Positions 1 through 5,115 of a stretch of 5,394 nt of DNA are shown here, piece after piece. The stretch comes from JBBRLG01 sp038231495 (GTDB taxonomy: Bacteria; Planctomycetota; Planctomycetia; Gemmatales; Gemmataceae), in contig JBBRLG010000508.1 in assembly GCA_038231495.1 (NCBI GenBank), positions 1-5,394 on the forward strand, written 5' to 3'. Under the pieces are notes generated by a model. The model was given only the letters and a program-made list of their open reading frames with translations. It did no database searches and was not told where the DNA came from. The number at the start of each line of letters is the position of its first letter. The first letter of the stretch is position 1. The position numbers and the translations under genes are program-made.

Positions 1-101
1 CTCCATCGAGCTTCCTGAGCTACAAATAGCCCGATTTTGCATGAAAACCGGCTGCCTAGATTGCCCAAGCCTTCCATATTCCGCCAGGAAGCTCGATGGA
101 G
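1..101. repeat. 17-bp perfect inverted repeat bounding a ~101-bp segment after the kinase stop
   Basis: Positions 1-17 read CTCCATCGAGCTTCCTG and 85-101 are the exact reverse complement, with 67 bases between. Pairing fails at the next inner position (18 against 84), and the outer limit cannot be seen because the window begins at 1. The right arm directly abuts the kinase stop codon at 102-104. The inner 67 bases do not pair well with each other, so this is not a compact terminator hairpin. The arrangement fits the two ends of a small non-autonomous mobile element or a local inverted duplication. The stretch holds no convincing gene. Confidence 0.6.
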
Positions 102-1400
102 TCACCACCCGAATTTCATACCTAGCGGCCTACCACGAATCTCAGGCGGGTTGGGTTTGTCTGGCTCAACCTTGGGTGGCGTGGATTGCGATTGCGGCGG
201 AATCGGTTCCGAGGCCTTTGCCACCGAGTTGGTTGACTGCATTGATAGGCGTGGCAATAGTACGAAGATACCGATGCCGATAACGCAGGCCATCAGTACC
301 AACGTACAAAGGACAGCGACCGCTCTCGTCGGCCAGCCAATGCCGCGATTCGGTGCGGCTTGGTCGTGCGCCCCCGGCGCATTCTTGCGCGGCGCGAGGA
401 TGGTTTTGCCACCTCGTATGGGTTCTGGCACCGCGGGAAGCGTGAGGGTCTTTCCGCTCAAGATGTCTTGCAGCGCGTGGGCCTTCTGCAATTCCGTAAC
501 AAACGTTACAGAGTTGGGCCAGCGTTTTTCCGGCTCCTTGGACAGCGCCCGCGCCACTACCGCTCCCTCCGCCGGGAGCAAAGCGGCGAGATTGGGTTCG
601 TCCATCAAATGACTGCACATCACCTGTTCGAGGCCGCCGCCGAACAATACCCGGCCGGTGCGCAAATGATAATAGGTCATCGCCAACGAATACTGGTCCG
701 ATTGTCGTGCGACCTTGCCGCGAAAGCTCTCCGGCGTCGTGTAGTACGGCGTCATCACGCCCGTCGAGTTGTTGGCCATGCTTTGTTCCAGCGCCTTGGC
801 CAAACCGAAATCGGCAACCTTGATGCCGGCACCAACCAACAGCAAGTTCGCGGGTTTCCCGTCGCGATGTTGCACGTTGCGCTGGTTCAATTCATCCAGG
901 CCTTCCGCGGCCGCGGCCATGTATTTCAGCAGTTCTTGGGGAGGAATCCCCGGCTGTTGTTGGTCCATGGCCTCGCGCAGCCGTTCCTCCAGGCTGCGGT
1001 CACATAGTTCCATCGCGAGGATAAGCAGGTTGTCGGTGCGCCAGATGCCCAACAGACTGACGAGATTGGGATGGCGGATGTTCTTCATGACCTCCAGCGA
1101 GCGCGTCTCCAGTGCGCCGCCGCGATTGCCGAGGCGGATGAATTTCAGTGCCACGTCTACGCCACCCGGTCCGCGTGCCTGCCAAACTTCACCAACGCCG
1201 CCTTCGCCGAGCTTGCGCACCAGTTCGTAATCCGGCAGTGGCCGCGCTCCAGGATGAAGCATTGCTCTGCCGGCGAAGGCGGAGTCCTGCGGCTGTCCAG
1301 CGTGTGACGGCGCCTTGGTCAAATCATCGTTCCAAAGCCGTTGCATGTCCTGAGTATTAAAAGGCTCGTCGGGAGTGGACGGCGGCGGCACGTTACTCAT
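102..1400 (-). CDS. Membrane-anchored Ser/Thr protein kinase (Hanks type), possibly C-terminally truncated
   Basis: This 432-residue protein should phosphorylate Ser/Thr residues of cytoplasmic targets. The kinase domain spans about residues 58-310. It has the glycine-rich loop G65-E-G67-G-V-G70, the ATP-binding lysine K86 in VALK, the catalytic loop HRDGKPAN (178-185; D180, K182, N185), the metal-binding DFG (197-199), TPE (222-224) in place of APE, and the structural Asp D235 in SDQYSLA. All essential catalytic residues are present. Residues 1-57 are a hydrophilic extension. A single transmembrane helix lies at about 359-382, followed by a proline-rich outer tail of about 50 residues. The protein ends in PLGMKFGW. 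In planctomycete kinases of this design a GMKF phrase commonly opens an FGE-sulfatase domain, so the outer domain may be lost; this is inference. The start is supported by GAGGAG at 1407-1412, six bases before ATG. The gene is divergent from the lipoprotein gene. Confidence 0.95.
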   Translation of the reverse strand: MSNVPPPSTPDEPFNTQDMQRLWNDDLTKAPSHAGQPQDSAFAGRAMLHPGARPLPDYELVRKLGEGGVGEVWQARGPGGVDVALKFIRLGNRGGALETRSLEVMKNIRHPNLVSLLGIWRTDNLLILAMELCDRSLEERLREAMDQQQPGIPPQELLKYMAAAAEGLDELNQRNVQHRDGKPANLLLVGAGIKVADFGLAKALEQSMANNSTGVMTPYYTTPESFRGKVARQSDQYSLAMTYYHLRTGRVLFGGGLEQVMCSHLMDEPNLAALLPAEGAVVARALSKEPEKRWPNSVTFVTELQKAHALQDILSGKTLTLPAVPEPIRGGKTILAPRKNAPGAHDQAAPNRGIGWPTRAVAVLCTLVLMACVIGIGIFVLLPRLSMQSTNSVAKASEPIPPQSQSTPPKVEPDKPNPPEIRGRPLGMKFGW

Positions 1401-1434
1401 CGGTCGCTCCTCGGTGTTTCCATGCGAAGCCTAT

Positions 1435-1448
1435 TCGCCGAACGGCGA
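1435..1448. promoter_or_regulatory. 14-bp palindrome in the kinase leader
   Basis: TCGCCGAACGGCGA is two 6-bp arms around AA. It lies 34 bases upstream of the kinase start and about 22 bases before its ribosome binding site. It could be an operator half-site pair or a short hairpin in the kinase mRNA leader. No clear -35/-10 pair for the kinase was found in 1401-1560, so its position relative to the transcription start is unknown. Confidence 0.3.
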
Positions 1449-1520
1449 GCAATCCTAGCCGAGTCCATCCAAACAGGGCTGCGGCCCCCCCGTGTCTTGA
1501 CGATCAATTGAAGAAGATGA

Positions 1521-1552
1521 ACTCCTTGACAGTGTACAGCACAGGAGTCAAG
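1521..1552. repeat. Small inverted repeat in the divergent intergenic region
   Basis: CTTGAC (1525-1530) is the reverse complement of GTCAAG (1547-1552), and in another register ACTCCT (1521-1526) pairs with AGGAGT (1543-1548). The palindrome TGTACA lies between them (1533-1538). This could be a regulator site shared by the divergent genes, or degenerate repeat material beside the MITE-like element. No function can be assigned. Confidence 0.3.
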
Positions 1553-1560
1553 AAAAAGAG

Positions 1561-1681
1561 CTGCGTCCTGCTTTGTAGAAAAGTTCCAGGTGCGTCCGAG
1601 GTCGCCGGGATTTAGCCCCTCCGGGGCGAAAAAGCAGTGAATCTTGGTGCCGAAGGAGGTTTTCTACAAAGCAGCTGCGTC
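1561..1681. repeat. Flanking direct repeats CTGCGTC (candidate target-site duplication)
   Basis: The two copies are 1561-1567 and 1675-1681, exactly abutting the terminal inverted repeats. Related GCGTCC or ACGTCC words also occur at 1592-1597 and 1691-1696, and TTTTCTAC recurs at 1685-1692 just outside the element. The neighbourhood may therefore contain remnants of a second insertion or a locally repetitive target. Confidence 0.5.
1568..1674. mobile_element. MITE-like element: 107 bp, 15-bp terminal inverted repeats, 7-bp flanking direct repeats
   Basis: The left end CTGCTTTGTAGAAAA (1568-1582) is a perfect reverse complement of the right end TTTTCTACAAAGCAG (1660-1674). CTGCGTC lies immediately outside each end (1561-1567 and 1675-1681), as expected for a 7-bp target-site duplication; a 10-bp direct repeat AGCTGCGTCC (1559-1568, 1673-1682) makes the exact register ambiguous. 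A GCCCC/GGGGC hairpin (1615-1619/1623-1627) is centred at 1621, the centre of the terminal repeats. The arms between are weakly complementary: 13 of 32 positions match and six more could form G-U pairs. There is no room for a transposase, so any movement would need one supplied in trans. The host element family cannot be named from the sequence. Confidence 0.6.
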
Positions 1682-1707
1682 CCCTTTTCTACGTCCGGGG
1701 ATGGAGC

Positions 1708-1736
1708 TTGACGCTACCGAACCCCGCGGGTATGAC
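1708..1736 (+). promoter_or_regulatory. Predicted sigma70-type promoter of the lipoprotein gene
   Basis: TTGACG (1708-1713) is followed after exactly 17 bases by TATGAC (1731-1736), giving 5 of 6 and 4 of 6 matches to the bacterial consensus. Transcription would begin near 1743, leaving a leader of about 48 bases before ATG 1791. This lies downstream of the in-frame ATG at 1644, which supports the later start. The promoter is just outside the MITE-like element, so the insertion would not separate it from its gene. Confidence 0.55.
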
Positions 1737-1779
1737 CCGTTCCGCTGGACGGTGCGTTCGGCGGCGGCGGCGCGGGGAC

Positions 1780-1783
1780 GAGG
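1780..1783 (+). promoter_or_regulatory. Ribosome binding site deciding the lipoprotein start
   Basis: GAGG sits seven bases before ATG 1791. The ATG at 1644 would add 49 residues ahead of the signal peptide and would include part of the MITE-like element, so 1791 is preferred. Confidence 0.6.
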
Positions 1784-1790
1784 TTACGCA

Positions 1791-2855
1791 ATGGCAAGGC
1801 GATTCGGCTGGGCGACCTGCGTAATCGGACTGCACCTCTGCGCCCTCGCGGGCTGCCTGCACACCGACGCGCCCCGCATTGCCCCCGGCGGACCGTTTAA
1901 CCCACCTCCGGCCGGGCCGGTTGCCACGCCGGTCGCGTACTCCCCCTATACGACCCGTGCGACCGATCTTGCCGACAACGGTCGGCCGCCGCCCGCTTTG
2001 CCAAAGCTCCCGGTGGACGCGGAAGTCAAACGGGCCTCGCAGTCGCCCACGCCGGCGGAACCGCCCGTTACCCGACCGGCGCAGCCCTTACCGCTCGCCC
2101 CACTTCCCGCGCCCGAACGGTTGCCGGGCGAAACCGTTTCGACGCAGGCGGCCAAGACGGTGCCGGAATCGCCGCTGGTCGCCGCGCTGCGGTTCGTCCT
2201 GGGCAAGAAGCCGGCGGAGGCGTTCGACGCGCTGCACGGCTACGACAAGCAGACGCAAGAAATTCTGCTGGCCCTGTTGCCGGTCGCGGCCCGCCTGGGC
2301 GAAGGCGGCCTCGACCACGCCCCGCCGGAAGAAATCGCGGCGCTCCTCGAACAACTCGACCACCTGGCGAACCTCCTCCGCGGCCGGGCTGCCTTGACCG
2401 TGGAGAAGGGCTGTTTTGCCCGGCGAATCGAGGGCTTCGGTGCCTACGACCCGCTGCCGGCCGACCCGGTCTTCACGGCCGGGTCGGACGGGCAACACGG
2501 CGACCGCGCCCAGGTTTACGCGGAGGTGCGCAACGCCCAGAGCAAGTTCGACGGCAAGGTCCACACCATTCAACTCACGGGCCGGCTGGAAGTCCACGGC
2601 ACCGACGGCCAGTGCCTGTGGAGCCACAATTACCGCGAAGGCGTCGGTCCCACGCGCAGCCTCAGTCCGCGCCAGGACGTGGTCGTCAACTTCCAGTTTC
2701 GTCCGCCGCCGAATCTGCGACCGGGCAATTACGTGCTGGTCGTGGAAGTGCGCGACGAAATGGCCGCGGCACCGGACGCGGCGCCGCGCGTCGCCCGGTG
2801 TAAGCTGCCCTTCCGCGTCGGCGACCCGGTGCCGGCGCGGGCGGGGGAAAAGTGA
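1791..2855 (+). CDS. Proline-rich envelope lipoprotein, conserved planctomycete type, function unknown
   Basis: The 354-residue product begins with a lipoprotein signal peptide: ARR, then a hydrophobic stretch, then the lipobox L19-A20-G21-C22. C22 would be lipidated and the mature protein anchored to a membrane facing the periplasm. Residues about 31-116 are a Pro/Ala-rich linker. Residues about 128-206 are predicted to be helical, and about 207-345 look beta-rich, with segments such as CFARRIEGFG (208-217), VYAEVRN (242-248), LEVHGTDGQCLW (266-277) and GNYVLVVEVRDE (312-323), suggesting an immunoglobulin-like sandwich. I recall similar proteins of unknown function in Gemmata-type genomes but cannot name a domain family. 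The downstream start is chosen for the signal peptide, the GAGG site and the promoter at 1708-1736. It is divergent from the kinase; a functional link is not shown. Confidence 0.85.
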   Translation: MARRFGWATCVIGLHLCALAGCLHTDAPRIAPGGPFNPPPAGPVATPVAYSPYTTRATDLADNGRPPPALPKLPVDAEVKRASQSPTPAEPPVTRPAQPLPLAPLPAPERLPGETVSTQAAKTVPESPLVAALRFVLGKKPAEAFDALHGYDKQTQEILLALLPVAARLGEGGLDHAPPEEIAALLEQLDHLANLLRGRAALTVEKGCFARRIEGFGAYDPLPADPVFTAGSDGQHGDRAQVYAEVRNAQSKFDGKVHTIQLTGRLEVHGTDGQCLWSHNYREGVGPTRSLSPRQDVVVNFQFRPPPNLRPGNYVLVVEVRDEMAAAPDAAPRVARCKLPFRVGDPVPARAGEK

Positions 2856-2896
2856 TTGCGATTACTGCCTGCTCCGCCGGGTGCGCCACAATTCGG

Positions 2897-2923
2897 GTGG
2901 GTACACCGCTTGCGTTTACCCAC
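2897..2923 (+). terminator. Hairpin 42 bases after the lipoprotein stop, possible transcript end
   Basis: GTGGGTA (2897-2903) pairs with TACCCAC (2917-2923) around a 13-base loop. Its place downstream of the stop fits a 3'-end structure, but there is no T-run after it, so it may only stabilise the mRNA end. Confidence 0.25.
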
Positions 2924-2971
2924 GGTCGGTGACTGCTACAACGCTTTTCTTCTCCCCGCTGCGCACGAGCC

Positions 2972-2996
2972 AAGGGTTGACCACCAGCGAACCCTT
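2972..2996. repeat. 7-bp hairpin AAGGGTT/AACCCTT
   Basis: AAGGGTT (2972-2978) pairs with AACCCTT (2990-2996) around an 11-base loop. With one bulged base the stem can extend into the CC at 2970-2971 and GG at 2998-2999. Its role is unknown. Confidence 0.35.
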
Positions 2997-3022
2997 TGGA
3001 TGACGCCCCGGCTGGTCCGACC

Positions 3023-3057
3023 CACCCTTGCCAACATCTGCGCCTGTGGCAAGGGTG
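3023..3057. repeat. 11-bp perfect hairpin built on CACCCTTGCCA
   Basis: CACCCTTGCCA (3023-3033) is the exact reverse complement of TGGCAAGGGTG (3047-3057), with a 13-base loop. The left arm recurs as a direct repeat at 3179-3192 (CCCACCCTTGCCAA, also 3021-3034). It reads as a dispersed intergenic repeat rather than a standard terminator, since no T-run follows on either strand. Confidence 0.55.
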
Positions 3058-3141
3058 CCGCCAACGGTTCGCAAGCCCCTTCCGAGTGCCTGACGCAAGC
3101 CCTTGGCCGGCCTGTGCTTACGTAGCAGGAAAAACTCCATT

Positions 3142-3192
3142 CGACCCTCGCCAATCTCGACCCTTACCACGAAAAAGGCCCACCCTTGCCAA
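3142..3192. repeat. Three degenerate direct repeats, consensus near CSACCCTYRCCAM
   Basis: The copies are CGACCCTCGCCAA (3142-3154), CGACCCTTACCAC (3158-3170) and CCACCCTTGCCAA (3180-3192). A fourth copy identical to the third lies at 3022-3034. Start-to-start spacing is 16 and 22 bases. This could be a protein-binding repeat or leftover of an intergenic repeat family. The short, GC-rich word makes partial chance similarity possible. Confidence 0.35.
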
Positions 3193-3207
3193 AGGAAAAG
3201 CGGTTGG

Positions 3208-3278
3208 CGTAGCCGCAAGCGGCTCGCTTGCAGGCTGAACCCGCGCAGAAGCCAGCAAGCGAGCCGCTTGCGGCTACG
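3208..3278. repeat. Long intergenic inverted repeat (24+4 bp stem), REP-like
   Basis: Arms 3208-3231 and 3255-3278 are perfectly complementary over 24 bp. After one mismatch the stem continues with GGCT (3233-3236) against AGCC (3250-3253), closing on a 13-base loop. Each arm is itself palindromic: AGCCGC-AA-GCGGCT (3211-3224) and GCAAGCG-GCT-CGCTTGC (3215-3231). A modular palindrome of this kind resembles REP/BIME-type dispersed repeats. No target duplication was seen at its borders. Confidence 0.8.
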
Positions 3279-3377
3279 ACCGGGCGGACCTTCCGCACCA
3301 GAAAAAGCTTCCGGGGTTGGTGAAGTCCTCACCCGAAACCGTTGCCACACCCCGCGACCGCATCGCCTGCGATTGCG

Positions 3378-3407
3378 TTGGTATTCCGGCATCCCCGCGG
3401 CTACACT
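3378..3407 (+). promoter_or_regulatory. Candidate promoter of the TPR-protein gene
   Basis: TTGGTA (3378-3383) and TACACT (3402-3407) are 18 bases apart. Transcription would start near 3414 and leave a leader of about 42 bases before GTG 3456. It would also lie downstream of the alternative ATG at 3342, in agreement with the later start. Confidence 0.4.
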
Positions 3408-3445
3408 CATGTAACGACTTCCATTCGCCCACTCCCTTCGCGAAC

Positions 3446-3449
3446 GAGG
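3446..3449 (+). promoter_or_regulatory. Ribosome binding site deciding the GTG start of the TPR protein
   Basis: GAGG lies six bases before GTG 3456, in the same ACGAGG context as the lipoprotein gene site. It points to GTG 3456 rather than the in-frame ATG 3342, which would bury the signal peptide behind 38 extra residues. Confidence 0.55.
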
Positions 3450-3455
3450 TTTCCG

Positions 3456-4940
3456 GTGTTGCGCTACCCGACCGCAGTGATCTTCGTGCTGACCGTGGCC
3501 GGCCTCGTCGCCGCGGCGCCGGTTCCCGTCACGCCGCCGGACAATGGGCCATCGGCAAAAGCTCTGGGGGAAGCCGTCGCAGCCCTCGACAAGGTTGAGG
3601 TGAACTCCAAAAACCTGTCGCGCATTTGGTGGACGGTGGCCGATCTCCGCCGTCGGTTGGACGACCCGAAGGGCACCGTCAACGCCTTGAAAATAGCGCA
3701 ACACGTCTCCTGCACGTCGGAACAAACGGGATCTAATGCGTTGCGGCCCATCGGCGAGGTTTACGGCCGACTCGGCGACGTGACGGCAGTAATCGATCTC
3801 GCCGCGTCCGTCCCGGGGGTAGGAAGGAGTCACGATAAACAGCAAGAAACGATCCTCCAAGAGGCGGCCGTGGCGGCCGCAAAAGCCGGCCGCGCCCCGG
3901 AGGCCGAGAAGATCGCCGCAACCATCGTCGATCCCGAAATGAAAACGTGGATCAAGGGGGTGATCGTCCAACAGTCCGCGGTCTATCGGGCCAAGACCGG
4001 GGACGTGGCGGGAGCGCTGCGGGCGGTCGGGGAATTGCCAGTGGCGGCGGACAAGGTTCACGCGCTGGTCGGGCGGGATTATCTCAATTTAGGATACGAC
4101 AACTTTTCCGCCCAAATCGAAGGCGGCATCGCCTCGATCCAACTCGCGGCCGGCGACAAGGCGGGGGCGAAAGAGAACGCACTCAAGGCGCTGGCGCTGC
4201 TGCCGGACGTGGAGCCGAAACGCCGCTCGTATGCCGCGCTGGCGGTGGTCCGGATGCTGGCCCGGATGGACGACCTGCCGGCGGCGCGAAAGGCCCTGGC
4301 CCAAATCCCCGCGGCGGAGCCGCAAGTCGTCGGCAAGGAAGACGACCGGATGCGGTTACTGGCGGAGTTGATATCCAAAGGCTACCTCGCGGCGGCCGAA
4401 GTCCGGGCCGGCCGGGACGAGGTTGCCCTGGCCATGGCCGGCGATTTCCCCCTGCCAGGCGATCGAGCGTACCTTTTCCATTTTGTCGCCCTGGCTCAAG
4501 CCCGCGCGGGCAGGCAAGACGCATCGAAAACCAATTTCGCCCGGGCCGTGGAATTGGTGATGAAGCACCAAGGCCAGCCGGGAACGCACATACGTAACAT
4601 TATCTATGCCCAGTTCCGGGCGGGGGATTTCGACGCCGCCGCCACGACGGCGGAAGCTGCGTCCGAAGTAATCTGGTTCGATGTGGGCTACTTCAAGGCG
4701 AAAGCCGGCGACTTCGCGGCTGCCAAGGAAATCGCGCTGACGCACATAAACCCGCAGGAGGACCGCTGGTCTAGCGACGGCTTGTGCCAGCAGATCGCTC
4801 AATTCCAGGCGAAGGCCGAGCAAGTCGCGGCCGTCAAGGAGTGGGCCGCGAAGACGGACGACCAACTGCTCAAGGCGTACATCCTTGTCGGCCTGGCCGA
4901 AGGGCTGTACCGCGAAGGCGGCAAGGTTACACCGAAGTGA
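3456..4940 (+). CDS. Exported TPR-like alpha-helical repeat protein, function unknown
   Basis: The 494-residue product from GTG starts with MLRYPTAV and a hydrophobic stretch to A21, a Sec signal peptide with likely cleavage near V18-A19-A20. The rest is almost entirely paired helices. At least eight units share an A-x-x-x-A-K-A-G-D-x-x-A-A core, for example around 99-119, 136-157, 175-195, 225-253, 264-285, 345-368, 382-402, 411-431 and 448-466; clear cores are YRAKTGDVAGALRA, FRAGDFDAAATTAEAA and FKAKAGDFAAAKEIA. Such solenoids usually act as protein-binding scaffolds; no catalytic motif is visible. I infer a periplasmic role, partner unknown. The start is chosen over ATG 3342 from the signal peptide, the GAGG site and the promoter position. 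It stands 600 bp from the lipoprotein gene and has its own candidate promoter, so it is probably a separate unit. Confidence 0.85.
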   Translation: MLRYPTAVIFVLTVAGLVAAAPVPVTPPDNGPSAKALGEAVAALDKVEVNSKNLSRIWWTVADLRRRLDDPKGTVNALKIAQHVSCTSEQTGSNALRPIGEVYGRLGDVTAVIDLAASVPGVGRSHDKQQETILQEAAVAAAKAGRAPEAEKIAATIVDPEMKTWIKGVIVQQSAVYRAKTGDVAGALRAVGELPVAADKVHALVGRDYLNLGYDNFSAQIEGGIASIQLAAGDKAGAKENALKALALLPDVEPKRRSYAALAVVRMLARMDDLPAARKALAQIPAAEPQVVGKEDDRMRLLAELISKGYLAAAEVRAGRDEVALAMAGDFPLPGDRAYLFHFVALAQARAGRQDASKTNFARAVELVMKHQGQPGTHIRNIIYAQFRAGDFDAAATTAEAASEVIWFDVGYFKAKAGDFAAAKEIALTHINPQEDRWSSDGLCQQIAQFQAKAEQVAAVKEWAAKTDDQLLKAYILVGLAEGLYREGGKVTPK

Positions 4941-4948
4941 TCGATACG

Positions 4949-4984
4949 GCGACCTGGCGTCGGTTGGCAACAGGACGCCGTCGC
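4949..4984 (+). terminator. Strong bulged hairpin just after the TPR gene stop
   Basis: GCGAC (4949-4953) pairs with GTCGC (4980-4984), and after a two-base bulge GGCGTC (4956-4961) pairs with GACGCC (4974-4979) around a 12-base loop. It begins nine bases after the stop codon. The 11 GC-rich pairs suit a 3'-end or termination structure, but the sequence that follows (TCAACGG) has no T-run. Confidence 0.4.
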
Positions 4985-5053
4985 TCAACGGCGATTTCCT
5001 ACCGTGATTGGCAAGACAGCAAACGACCGCCATCGGTGCCCATGGTCAGGCAT

Positions 5054-5089
5054 TCACCGTTAGCAAACGGTGATTTGATGCCCAAATCA
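5054..5089 (+). promoter_or_regulatory. Two overlapping, mutually exclusive hairpins before the 3' gene
   Basis: TCACCGTT (5054-5061) pairs with AACGGTGA (5066-5073), an 8-bp stem with loop AGCA. TGATTTG (5071-5077) pairs with CAAATCA (5083-5089), a 7-bp stem with a 5-base loop. The stems share 5071-5073, so both cannot fully form at once. The pair ends 12 bases before the ribosome binding site at 5102-5107. This could be an attenuator-like leader or a weak terminator for the upstream gene; neither is proven. Confidence 0.35.
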
Positions 5090-5115
5090 ACGCCACCGCC
5101 AGGGAGGACCGTCCG

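Larger units (their letters stand above)
2856..3455. other. 600-bp intergenic region rich in hairpins, no convincing gene
   Basis: Open frames here lack ribosome binding sites and recognisable domains, and those that run across are extensions or shadows of the TPR gene. The region holds a 7-bp hairpin (2897-2923), a 7-bp hairpin (2972-2996), an 11-bp hairpin (3023-3057), the long inverted repeat 3208-3278, a degenerate CACCCTTGCCA-type repeat, and a candidate promoter near its end. None of the hairpins is followed by a convincing T-run, so intrinsic termination is not established. Confidence 0.7.

Noticed and set aside
1485..1491. Run of seven C residues as a phase-variation tract
   Set aside because: It lies in non-coding DNA and is short for this GC-rich context.
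1526..1555. TTGACA (1526-1531) as a -35 box for the lipoprotein gene
   Set aside because: No -10-like hexamer occurs at 16-18 bases, and the TTGACG/TATGAC pair at 1708-1736 is much better placed.
1644..1790. N-terminal extension of the lipoprotein frame from ATG 1644
   Set aside because: It would place 49 residues ahead of the signal peptide, lies partly inside the MITE-like element, and starts upstream of the predicted promoter.
3142..3192. Short repeats as a CRISPR array
   Set aside because: The repeats are about 13 bases, degenerate and separated by only 3-9 bases, with no spacer-length units or cas genes.
3342..3455. N-terminal extension of the TPR-protein frame from ATG 3342
   Set aside because: It would bury the signal peptide, and GTG 3456 has a better-placed GAGG site.
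2916..4061. 381-codon open frame on the minus strand
   Set aside because: It overlaps the TPR gene antisense, has an Arg-rich composition typical of a high-GC shadow frame, and shows no recognisable domain.
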